A stretch of DNA of 64,000 nucleotides from Candidatus Zixiibacteriota bacterium. Its GTDB lineage: Bacteria > Zixibacteria > MSB-5A5 > GN15 > FEB-12. The translations under genes were made by a program, and so were the position numbers. This document shows positions 17,579 to 25,201 of this stretch, in pieces (position 1 is the stretch's first letter; each line of letters opens with the position of its first letter). Location: contig CP070777.1 in the NCBI GenBank assembly GCA_020346225.1, positions 1,717,333 to 1,781,332 on the forward strand, in the 5' to 3' direction. A model generated the notes under the pieces. The model saw nothing but the letters and a program-made list of their open reading frames with translations, was not told the origin of the DNA and made no database searches.

Positions 17579-18394
17579 ATGGACTTTTCGACTTTTCTAT
17601 GGACGACGTTCGCTGCCTTCCTGACCCTGGCGACCTATTCGTTCCTGTACAAGGACAATCCCTTTTACAAGATTGCCGAGCATATCGTCACCGGCGTGGC
17701 GGCCGGATACTTTGCCATTTTGCTGTGGCATAACGGCCTCGTTCCCAAGCTGTGGTTCCAGCGCATCGATGACGGCGACTGGTGGTGGCTGTGGCTCAAT
17801 TCTTCAAAGCCGTGGTATCTCATACCGGCTATCCTCGGCATGCTGATGTGGACCAGGTTTTCCAAGAAGTACCAGTGGGTTTCGCGCTGGCCGATGGCCC
17901 TGTACATCGGCATCTCGGCCGGAATCGCCGTGCCGCTTGAAATGTCCAACCGGGTGAACAAGCAGCTCTACGATACCATGGCCGATCTGAACTGGGCCAA
18001 CTTCTTCGGCCAGGGGACCTATGCCATGTTCGATACCACCTCCGGTCTCTCCCAGTTGCTGATTGTCATAGGTGTGGTAGCGGCCCTGATATACTTCTTC
18101 TTTTCCAAGGCCCATACCGGCCTTTTCGGCGGGGTGGCCAAAGTGGGCATATGGACTCTGATGATTGGCTTCGGAGCCTCCTTCGGCTTTACGGTGATGG
18201 CTCGTATTTCGCTTTTCATCAACCGTATGCAATTCCTGGGAGGATGGGGCCAGGAGGCCTTCAATGCTTCCGGAACCACGCCCAATCCCAATTACAGCGC
18301 TTGGTATCAGGTGTTCTTCTGGCTTCTGGCTCTGCTGGTGATCGGATACGCCGCCTACGAGATTGTCAAACACCTCAGGTCCAGGAAGACCTGA
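17579..18394 (+). CDS. Cassette 3 protein D: polytopic membrane protein
   Basis: The 271-residue paralogue has FAAFLTLATYSFLYKDNPFY, VSRWPMALYIG, YFFFSKAHTG and GASFGFTVMARISLFINR. It has an extended C-terminus with an extra membrane helix (about 245-262) and a basic tail, not seen in D1 or D2. It starts two bases after C3 and is the last gene before the operon terminator. Function unknown. Confidence 0.75.
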   Translation: MDFSTFLWTTFAAFLTLATYSFLYKDNPFYKIAEHIVTGVAAGYFAILLWHNGLVPKLWFQRIDDGDWWWLWLNSSKPWYLIPAILGMLMWTRFSKKYQWVSRWPMALYIGISAGIAVPLEMSNRVNKQLYDTMADLNWANFFGQGTYAMFDTTSGLSQLLIVIGVVAALIYFFFSKAHTGLFGGVAKVGIWTLMIGFGASFGFTVMARISLFINRMQFLGGWGQEAFNASGTTPNPNYSAWYQVFFWLLALLVIGYAAYEIVKHLRSRKT

Positions 18395-18419
18395 TTGAAA
18401 GCGCCATGACCCGGATAAG

Positions 18420-18452
18420 TCCCACCGTCTCACGGCGGTGGGATGCTTTTTT
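18420..18452 (+). terminator. Rho-independent terminator of the cassette operon
   Basis: TCCCACCG (18420-18427) pairs with CGGTGGGA (18436-18443), followed by a T-run from 18447. It lies 26 bases after the last cassette gene, so the twelve genes appear to be one transcription unit. Confidence 0.9.
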
Positions 18453-18699
18453 GGGCGGCCGACCTTAAACTTTGCTTTGAGTAAAACGTATAACTTACAT
18501 ATAAGAATGAGGTTGTATGTCTGTCTTGGCATACTGAATGGTTTACCGGATGAAGGGCAATGAATTACATGTTTATGGTTTATGCATGCTATCCTGCTGA
18601 AAAGTAGGCGATTGCATACTGGTTAAAAACCTCCAATAAGTAACTCTTTATTTTCATGAACGTTACAAGAAATATTTTTGAAAATGTGAAAAATTTTCC
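18453..18699. other. AT-rich non-coding stretch
   Basis: This spacer between the cassette terminator and the next promoter has no convincing reading frame or repeat. It is clearly richer in A and T than its surroundings. Nothing further could be assigned. Confidence 0.5.
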
Positions 18700-18727
18700 T
18701 TGACAGAGGACAAATTCAGTTTATAAT
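18700..18727 (+). promoter_or_regulatory. Strong consensus sigma70 promoter
   Basis: TTGACA (18700-18705) and TATAAT (18722-18727), both perfect consensus hexamers with a 16-base spacer. It drives the small basic protein gene at 18811, with a leader of about 75 bases. It is the best-matching promoter in the window. Confidence 0.85.
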
Positions 18728-18810
18728 TCGCTTGGTGGTGGGACCAATCACTATCGACTTATCGGAAAAAAAGGGTAGTCACTTCTAGCACAGGGAAAGT
18801 GAGGTAGTTA

Positions 18811-19161
18811 ATGGCTCGGGCCAAGTCGGGCACTCCAGCCAACACCAACACTACCACTCAAGCAAAATCCGAAGGGAGAAAAGGCAGAAGAACCGGGAAA
18901 CTTTCAACGGCGGAAGCCCGCCGCGAGTACCAGCGCCGCTACTACCAGATGCACAAAGAGAAAGCCAAGGAGTATCAGCGCCAGTACAACCTTACCCACA
19001 AGAAAAAGGCTCGAGGGGGTCGGGGAAGGTCAAGCTTTGTTGCTCCCCGGGAAGTAGTCCGTTCGACCTATAACACCACTGATATCATGCATTCACCGGT
19101 GGAAAAAACTATCCGCATACTGGAGAAGATCATCAGAGGCGAGCGGTTCTTCACCATGTAG
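18811..19161 (+). CDS. Small basic repeat protein, possibly nucleic-acid binding
   Basis: This 116-residue protein is strongly basic. Residues about 1-30 are low-complexity (Thr, Asn, Lys, Gly, Arg). Residues about 38-67 contain two imperfect copies of a 17-residue unit, EYQRRYYQMHKEKAK and EYQRQYNLTHKKKAR. The C-terminal part (VVRSTYNTTDIMHSPVEKTIRILEKIIRGERFF) may fold as a helix. GAGGT precedes the ATG. It sits alone between a perfect consensus promoter and a terminator, so it is probably abundant. A nucleoid- or RNA-binding role is inferred from charge and expression signals only; no family was recognised. Confidence 0.7.
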   Translation: MARAKSGTPANTNTTTQAKSEGRKGRRTGKLSTAEARREYQRRYYQMHKEKAKEYQRQYNLTHKKKARGGRGRSSFVAPREVVRSTYNTTDIMHSPVEKTIRILEKIIRGERFFTM

Positions 19162-19183
19162 TCGCGCCTTCGGACAAGCTTCG

Positions 19184-19222
19184 GGCGATTGGGAATATTA
19201 GCTGTCTCAATCGCCTTTTTTA
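19184..19222 (+). terminator. Rho-independent terminator
   Basis: GGCGATTG (19184-19191) pairs with CAATCGCC (19208-19215), the stem extending inward by three more pairs, and is followed by six T residues. It ends the transcript of the small basic protein. Confidence 0.9.
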
Positions 19223-19303
19223 TTGCGTCGTGGGTCTTTTTTTGATACATTCTTCAGTCAATATTCGGACCATTTAGGTTTTGTAAACAAGGGAGATACA
19301 AAT

Positions 19304-22147
19304 ATGCCCGCCCGAAAAGCAGCTTCCATTAAGAAGACCGCTCCGAAAAAGCGTGGCAAGACAACAACTTCGCGGGCCAAAGCCCGGAAAATGCCGGCCG
19401 GGCGCAAAAGTGCCGCCAGGAGCACTCGCAAGAAAACCGGCGCCAAACCGTCCGCAAAATCTGCGGCCCCCATCAAGACCTCCGGAAAATACTACTACTT
19501 CTTCGCGGTTGGCAAAGCCGAGGGAAACGCCTCCATGCGCGATCTTCTCGGCGGCAAGGGAGCCAACCTGGCTGAAATGTGCAACGCCGATATCCCTGTT
19601 CCGCCCGGTTTCACCATCACCACCGAACTGTGCAACATCTATTATGAAAACTCGCTGAAGGTTCCGGGGGCGATCGACCGCCAGCTCGAGAAATACGTCG
19701 GGATGGTCGAGAAGGTTACTGGCAAGAAGTTCGGCGACCCGGAAAACCCCCTGCTGTTCTCGGTGCGCTCCGGCTCCAAGTTCTCCATGCCCGGCATGAT
19801 GGATACCATTCTTAACCTCGGTCTCAACGAAAAGACGGTCGAGGGTCTGGGCAAGAAAACGGGGAATGTGCGCTTCGCGCTCGACAACTATCGCCGATTC
19901 ATTGCCATGTTCGGCAATGTCGTTCAGGGTATCGACAAAGACCTCTTCGAGAGTGTTATCTCCCGCAAGAAGACCGAGCGGCGCATAAGGCAGGACAGTT
20001 CTCTTCAGGCCAATGATCTCAAAGACATTGTCAAGAAATACAAGCAGATAATCCGGCGTAAATCGGGTGAGGCGTTCCCCGACGATCCCTATGAGCAGTT
20101 GCGCATGGCCCGTGATGCCGTCTTTCGCAGCTGGAACAATCCCCGGGCTATTTCCTACCGCCGCATGAATGACATCCCCTCCGATCTGGGGACTGCCGTT
20201 AACGTCCAGGCCATGGTCTACGGTAACATGGGCAACTCGTCCGGAACCGGCGTAGGCTTCACGCGGAATCCTTCCACCGGGGAGAAAGAGTTCTACGGCG
20301 AATACCTGGTAAACGCGCAGGGTGAGGACGTCGTGGCGGGAATACGCACGCCTCAACCTATCAGTCAACTGGCTGAAGAGATGCCCCAGGTGTTCAAGGA
20401 GCTCAAGAACATTACTTCCCGTCTGGAAAAGCACTATCGCGACTTGCAGGACTTTGAATTTACCGTTCAGGAAAACGAATTGTTCATGCTCCAGACCCGC
20501 GGCGGGAAGCGTACCGTTCAGGCGGCCGTGAAGATAGCCGTCGACATGGTCAAGGAGAAGCTGATTACCAAGCAAGAGGCGCTCATGCGCATCGAGCCCA
20601 AGCAGCTTGACCAGATGTTGCATCCCAGTATCGACCCGGCTGCGACCTATGAAGTCGTTGCCCGCGGGTTGCCCGCCTCGCCCGGGGCGGCCTCCGGGAA
20701 AGTCTATTTCACGGCCGACGATGCCGTGCGGCACGGCGCCAATCATAACGTGGTCCTGGTGCGCGAGGAAACCAACCCGGATGATATCGAAGGTATGAGT
20801 GCCGCCGTCGGTATCCTGACCGCCCGGGGTGGCATGACCTCCCACGCCGCTGTAGTCGCCCGGGGCATGGGCAAATCCTGTGTCTCCGGTGCCGAGGCTA
20901 TCCGCGTCAATCCGGCCAAGAAACGCTTCCAGGTTGGCAAACTGATCATCAAGGAGGGTGAAATCATAACTCTCAACGGCTCTACCGGTGAGGTGATTCT
21001 CGGTGAGGTGCCGACTATCGAGCCGGAGCTCTCCGGAGAGTTCGGTGAGTACATGAGTTGGGCCGATGAGATCCGGCGGCTGGGTGTGCGCACCAACGCC
21101 GACACGCCGCGCGATGCCGAGCAGGGCCGGAAATTCGGCGCCGAGGGTATCGGTTTGTGCCGCACCGAGCACATGTTCTTCGCCGAGGAGCGCATCGCTA
21201 TCGTACAGGAAATGATCTTGGCCGACTCCACCGAAGAGCGCCAGGCCGCCCTGGACCGGCTTCTTACCTTCCAGAAGAAGGACTTCAAGAAGATTTTCGA
21301 GGCCATGGGCGGTCTGCCCGTGACCATCCGTACCCTCGACCCGCCCTTGCACGAATTCCTGCCCCGCCGGGCCGAGATTGAGGAAAGGATAGAAAACCTC
21401 GACCGTAAGAGTGATGAATACGAGGAAGACCTCGAGCGGCTGAAGAAAGTGCTGAATCGCATTGACGAACTGAGCGAACTGAATCCCATGCTGGGACACC
21501 GGGGCTGTCGCCTCGGCATTATTTATCCTGAAATCACGGAAATGCAGGCCCGGGCGATTCTCGAAGCCGCCTGTGATATGGTCAGAGAGAAGAAACCGGT
21601 GCAGCCGGAAATCATGGTCCCGCTCGTCGGCCACGTCAATGAATTCAAGCACCAGAAGGAGATCATCGACCGCATTGCCAAGGAAGTGACCCACCGCAAA
21701 AAAGTCAAAACCCTCGAGTACCGGGTCGGCACCATGATAGAAATACCCCGGGCCGCTTTGACCGCCGATGAGATTGCCGAGTATGCGGACTTCTTTAGCT
21801 TCGGGACGAATGATCTCACCCAGATGGCCATGGGTTTCTCCCGCGACGATGCCGGCAAGTTTCTGGGGGCTTACGTCAAGAGCGGGATCCTGCCATACGA
21901 CCCGTTCGTGAGTATCGACCGCGACGGCGTGGGCCAGCTGATCATCATGGGCAAGGATAAAGGTAAGGCCAGGCGTCCCGATCTCAAGGTCGGGATCTGC
22001 GGAGAGCACGGCGGCGATCCCGGTTCCATTGAGTTCTGTGACCTGACCGGCCTGGACTACGTCTCCTGCTCGCCGTTTCGGGTACCGATCGCGCGACTTG
22101 CAGCCGCCCGGGCCACTATTTCTCAGAAATCTAAGCCGAAAAAATAA
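19304..22147 (+). CDS. ppdK: Pyruvate, phosphate dikinase with basic N-terminal tail
   Basis: The ATG at 19304 has GGGAGA 7 bases upstream. The 947-residue enzyme interconverts pyruvate, ATP and phosphate with PEP, AMP and pyrophosphate. After the tail come the nucleotide-binding domain (KGANLAEM near residue 87), the swivelling domain with catalytic His514 in GGMTSHAAVVARG, and the TIM-barrel PEP/pyruvate domain with GxCGEHGGDP near residue 900. The first 60 or so residues are Lys/Arg/Ala-rich with PKKRGK-type blocks, like a histone H1 or HU tail, and are absent from the classical 874-residue clostridial enzyme, whose catalytic His455 aligns about 59 residues earlier. The core looks intact. 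Likely a central carbon or pyrophosphate-linked glycolytic enzyme. Confidence 0.95.
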   Translation: MPARKAASIKKTAPKKRGKTTTSRAKARKMPAGRKSAARSTRKKTGAKPSAKSAAPIKTSGKYYYFFAVGKAEGNASMRDLLGGKGANLAEMCNADIPVPPGFTITTELCNIYYENSLKVPGAIDRQLEKYVGMVEKVTGKKFGDPENPLLFSVRSGSKFSMPGMMDTILNLGLNEKTVEGLGKKTGNVRFALDNYRRFIAMFGNVVQGIDKDLFESVISRKKTERRIRQDSSLQANDLKDIVKKYKQIIRRKSGEAFPDDPYEQLRMARDAVFRSWNNPRAISYRRMNDIPSDLGTAVNVQAMVYGNMGNSSGTGVGFTRNPSTGEKEFYGEYLVNAQGEDVVAGIRTPQPISQLAEEMPQVFKELKNITSRLEKHYRDLQDFEFTVQENELFMLQTRGGKRTVQAAVKIAVDMVKEKLITKQEALMRIEPKQLDQMLHPSIDPAATYEVVARGLPASPGAASGKVYFTADDAVRHGANHNVVLVREETNPDDIEGMSAAVGILTARGGMTSHAAVVARGMGKSCVSGAEAIRVNPAKKRFQVGKLIIKEGEIITLNGSTGEVILGEVPTIEPELSGEFGEYMSWADEIRRLGVRTNADTPRDAEQGRKFGAEGIGLCRTEHMFFAEERIAIVQEMILADSTEERQAALDRLLTFQKKDFKKIFEAMGGLPVTIRTLDPPLHEFLPRRAEIEERIENLDRKSDEYEEDLERLKKVLNRIDELSELNPMLGHRGCRLGIIYPEITEMQARAILEAACDMVREKKPVQPEIMVPLVGHVNEFKHQKEIIDRIAKEVTHRKKVKTLEYRVGTMIEIPRAALTADEIAEYADFFSFGTNDLTQMAMGFSRDDAGKFLGAYVKSGILPYDPFVSIDRDGVGQLIIMGKDKGKARRPDLKVGICGEHGGDPGSIEFCDLTGLDYVSCSPFRVPIARLAAARATISQKSKPKK

Positions 22148-22172
22148 GACCTGGAGTTCCGACGAGACATAC

Positions 22173-22206
22173 AGGCCACCCGGTTGAGCCGGGTGGCCTG
22201 TTTTCA
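22173..22206 (+). terminator. Rho-independent terminator of ppdK
   Basis: AGGCCACCCGG (22173-22183) pairs perfectly with CCGGGTGGCCT (22189-22199) over a 5-base loop, followed by a short T-run (GTTTTC). Confidence 0.9.
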
Positions 22207-22390
22207 TCCTTGAGGTAAACCGTCAAGGCATGTCGGTACGGCCAACTTTGGCTTGACTTTTATTATAGATTATGTTGATTCTCTATGGTAAGGGTGACGA
22301 TAAATAAAGCAGGAAGCACTACTGCGAGGAGACGATCATCTCTGGCCGGGGCCGTTAAGCCAGGGGGAACTTATTAAATAAGAATAACAT

Positions 22391-24505
22391 ATGAGACATC
22401 AGCTGGACCCCATATTCAGACCGAAGTCGGTCGCCGTCATTGGCGCGTCGACACGAAAAGGCACTATAGGTCGTGAAACTCTTCACAATATCCTGGTCGC
22501 CGAATTCAACGGAAAAGTGTTTCCGGTCAATCCCAAGGCGCCCGTTATTCACTCCATCAAGGCTTACTCGACTATTCTCGACGTCCCCGACGCCGTCGAT
22601 CTTGCCATCGTCATTATTCCGAAAGAGTTCGTGATCGACGTGGCCCGGCAGTGCGGCGAGAAAGGGGTCAAGGGACTGGTTGTCATGTCCGCCGGTTTTT
22701 CGGAGGTCGGCCCGGAAGGGAAACGTCGTGAAACGAAACTGCTGGAAGTCATCCACGAATACGGCATGCGCATGATCGGCCCCAACTGCTTCGGAGTGGT
22801 GAACACCAATCCGGAGGTCAGTCTCAACGCCACCTTCGGTAAGACCTTCGCCAAACAGGGTCGAATCGGTTTTATCACTCAGTCCGGAGCGATGGGTGAG
22901 GCCATCATAAATCAAGCGAAGGAAACCGGTATCGGCTTCTCCTTCGTAGCTTCAATAGGCAACAAGGCCGATATTTCTTCAAACGACATCCTTGACTATC
23001 TGAAGGACGACCCTGACACCGACATAATACTGATGTATCTCGAGAACTTCGGTAATCCCCTCAATTTCACCCGCATCGCTCGCGAGGTCTCCCGCAACAA
23101 ACCGATTGTCGCGGTAAAATCGGGTCGCACCAAGCTGGGTGCCAAGGCCGCTTCCTCCCATACCGGCGCTCTGGCCGGACTCGATGTCGGCGTCGACGCT
23201 CTCTTCGAGCAAACCGGTGTTATGCGCGTCGACACCGTTGAGGAGCTCTTTGACGTCGCCGCGGCTCTGTCAATGCAGCCGATTCCGAAAGGTAACCGGG
23301 TGGCCGTGGTCACCAATGCCGGTGGGCCCGGTATTCTCGCCACCGACGCCCTCATCAATAACGGTATGGAAATGCCGGCGCTGTCGCCGTCAACGGTGTC
23401 AAAGCTGAAGGGATTTATTTCCTCCGAGGCCTCCTTCTCCAATCCCCTCGACCTGGTGGCCGGGGCGGGAGGCGACGAGTTTCGATTGACCCTCGACACC
23501 CTCAAGAACGACAAACGTTATGATTCGATCATACCGATCTTTGTTCCGCCGGTGACCATCGATCAGCTTGATGTGGCCAGAAACATTTACGAATCGGTCA
23601 AGGATTCCCGCAAGACCATTCTGGCCTGCTTCATGGGTGCCGGCGAGAGTTCCGAAGGGATCGAGTTTCTCAAAGACCACAACATTCCCGTTTATATCTT
23701 CCCCGAAGCCATCGCTAAGACCCTGGCGGCCATATCCAATCATAATAAGTGGCTGGCCAGGCCGCGGGGGAAGCTGAAGAACTTCAAGGTCAATTCCGAT
23801 TTGGTTCGCCAACTCATCAAGAGCGCTCTCGACAGCGGCCGCCGTGCTGTCGTCGGCGAAGACGCCATCGAAATCCTGGGCGCCTATGGTATCCCGGCGG
23901 CCGGTTACAGGTACGCCTTCTCGGCCAAGGAGGCTGTCACCGTTGCCAACAAAATCGGCTACCCGGTGGTCATGAAGATCAACACCCCGCCTATCCTGCA
24001 TAAGACCGAGTTCGGCGGTGTCATGGTTGACCTCCGCACGGACAAGGAGGTTCGCGACGCTTTCACCGAGCTAAAAAAGCGGGTGGGAACCACCGAGAAG
24101 ACCGGCCGGTTTTCCGTGGCCATGCAGCGCATGATCTCCGGCGGTATTGAGACCGTCATGGGCATGACCATCGATCCGTCCTTCGGTCCGCTCATCATGT
24201 TCGGTTTGGGGGGCATCTACGTGGAGGTCATGAAAGATGTTTCCTTCAAGATCAATCCGCTTACCGATGCCAACGCGCGGGAAATGATAGAATCGATTCG
24301 CTCTTATCCTCTCCTTACCGGTTTCAGGGGGGCGCCGCCCGTTGATCTCGGTACGCTGCAGGAAACCCTGTTGCGACTCTCTCAACTGGTCAGCGATTTT
24401 GACTGTTTCGCCGAAATCGACATAAACCCCTTTATCGCCTCACCGGATAGGGGACTCTGCAAGGCCGTTGACGCCCGCTTCATCATCAAGGAGTGTGTGC
24501 TCTGA
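22391..24505 (+). CDS. ADP-forming acyl-CoA synthetase (fused alpha-beta)
   Basis: This 704-residue protein belongs to the NDP-forming acetate/acyl-CoA ligase family, which conserves acyl-CoA thioester energy as ATP. Order: CoA-binding domain (about 5-135, SVAVIGAS), succinyl-CoA-ligase-like domains with the phosphorylated histidine at His257 (SSHTGALAG), and a C-terminal ATP-grasp beta part (about 480-700, with GYPVVMKI and LHKTEFGGV). Alpha and beta are fused as in many archaeal-like bacterial enzymes. Acyl substrate range cannot be read from sequence. It is a single gene between a terminator and the next coding block. It complements the two phosphotransacylase-like genes at 53786-55676, for which no acyl kinase is visible. 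Confidence 0.9.
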   Translation: MRHQLDPIFRPKSVAVIGASTRKGTIGRETLHNILVAEFNGKVFPVNPKAPVIHSIKAYSTILDVPDAVDLAIVIIPKEFVIDVARQCGEKGVKGLVVMSAGFSEVGPEGKRRETKLLEVIHEYGMRMIGPNCFGVVNTNPEVSLNATFGKTFAKQGRIGFITQSGAMGEAIINQAKETGIGFSFVASIGNKADISSNDILDYLKDDPDTDIILMYLENFGNPLNFTRIAREVSRNKPIVAVKSGRTKLGAKAASSHTGALAGLDVGVDALFEQTGVMRVDTVEELFDVAAALSMQPIPKGNRVAVVTNAGGPGILATDALINNGMEMPALSPSTVSKLKGFISSEASFSNPLDLVAGAGGDEFRLTLDTLKNDKRYDSIIPIFVPPVTIDQLDVARNIYESVKDSRKTILACFMGAGESSEGIEFLKDHNIPVYIFPEAIAKTLAAISNHNKWLARPRGKLKNFKVNSDLVRQLIKSALDSGRRAVVGEDAIEILGAYGIPAAGYRYAFSAKEAVTVANKIGYPVVMKINTPPILHKTEFGGVMVDLRTDKEVRDAFTELKKRVGTTEKTGRFSVAMQRMISGGIETVMGMTIDPSFGPLIMFGLGGIYVEVMKDVSFKINPLTDANAREMIESIRSYPLLTGFRGAPPVDLGTLQETLLRLSQLVSDFDCFAEIDINPFIASPDRGLCKAVDARFIIKECVL

Positions 24506-24673
24506 GCGCCCGATGGTCGCGGCGGATGCGCTCCCGGTGTTTATACCGATACTGATTTTCCTTGCCTCGGCCGATAAGCGGCCGCCCCGATATCGCTTTT
24601 TTGGTGTTGCCTTACCGATTTTTCTGTTTTACCATTCTTCTAATTTTAACGTCATTTATCGTCTGAGAATGGT

Positions 24674-25189
24674 ATGCGATACGAGTTAAAGTCTATTCCC
24701 ATCTGGCCTCTTACCAAAGTGGCCTTCTTCGTTCATCTGGTGGTCGGCTTCCTGGTGGGGTTGCTCTATGCGGCGTTGCTCTTTCCTTTCATGGCGGCGC
24801 TGATGAATCTACCCGAGTTTCAGGCGGAGGAGCTGGGCATCGTGGTGGCGCCACTTGGAATCGTGGCGATCATGATGCCCTTCGTGATGGCTCTCTCGGG
24901 CGCTTTTTTCGGAACCATCTTTACTGTCATCCTCGCGGCTGTCTACAACTTGATTGCCAGACTGCTCGGCGGACTTGAGCTCAATCTGGCCGCGGTTGAA
25001 TCAGCGGTGACCGCGAGTGGCGCGGCCGCTTCGCGATCGCCGGTCCAATCCGCCCCTGTCGACAGGCCGCCCCCGCCGCCCCCGCCGGTCGCTGATTCAC
25101 CGCCCCCCCCGCCGCCGGTGGATCGACCTCCTGGCGATGACACCGCTCCGGGGGGTGCTGGAAGTGATGTGCGTGATGACCTGGCATGA
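24674..25189 (+). CDS. DUF3566-like membrane protein with polyproline tail
   Basis: The 171-residue protein begins with a short cytoplasmic stretch, YELKSIPIWPLTKV, followed by two membrane helices (about 17-42 and 58-95) and the end GAVYNLIARLLGGLELNL-like sequence typical of DUF3566 proteins. The last 60 residues are disordered and contain two runs of seven and six prolines separated by VADS and VDRP, then an acidic end. DUF3566 function is unknown. The polyproline runs would normally need EF-P to be translated. It ends 12 bases before gltX, so the two are probably cotranscribed. Confidence 0.65.
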   Translation: MRYELKSIPIWPLTKVAFFVHLVVGFLVGLLYAALLFPFMAALMNLPEFQAEELGIVVAPLGIVAIMMPFVMALSGAFFGTIFTVILAAVYNLIARLLGGLELNLAAVESAVTASGAAASRSPVQSAPVDRPPPPPPPVADSPPPPPPVDRPPGDDTAPGGAGSDVRDDLA

Positions 25190-25201
25190 TGTAAGGGTGC
25201 C

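Noticed and set aside
19274..22207. A 977-codon open frame on the minus strand opposite ppdK
   Set aside because: It mirrors the codon pattern of ppdK, has no recognisable domain and covers a gene with a full family match on the other strand.
24568..24584. CGGCCG-ATAAG-CGGCCG hairpin as terminator after the acyl-CoA synthetase
   Set aside because: No T-run follows directly (the next is 14 bases away), and the arms are self-complementary palindromes that occur by chance in such DNA.
24513..24689. Short hydrophobic 58-codon frame upstream of the DUF3566-like gene
   Set aside because: No ribosome site, overlaps the next gene and no family resemblance.
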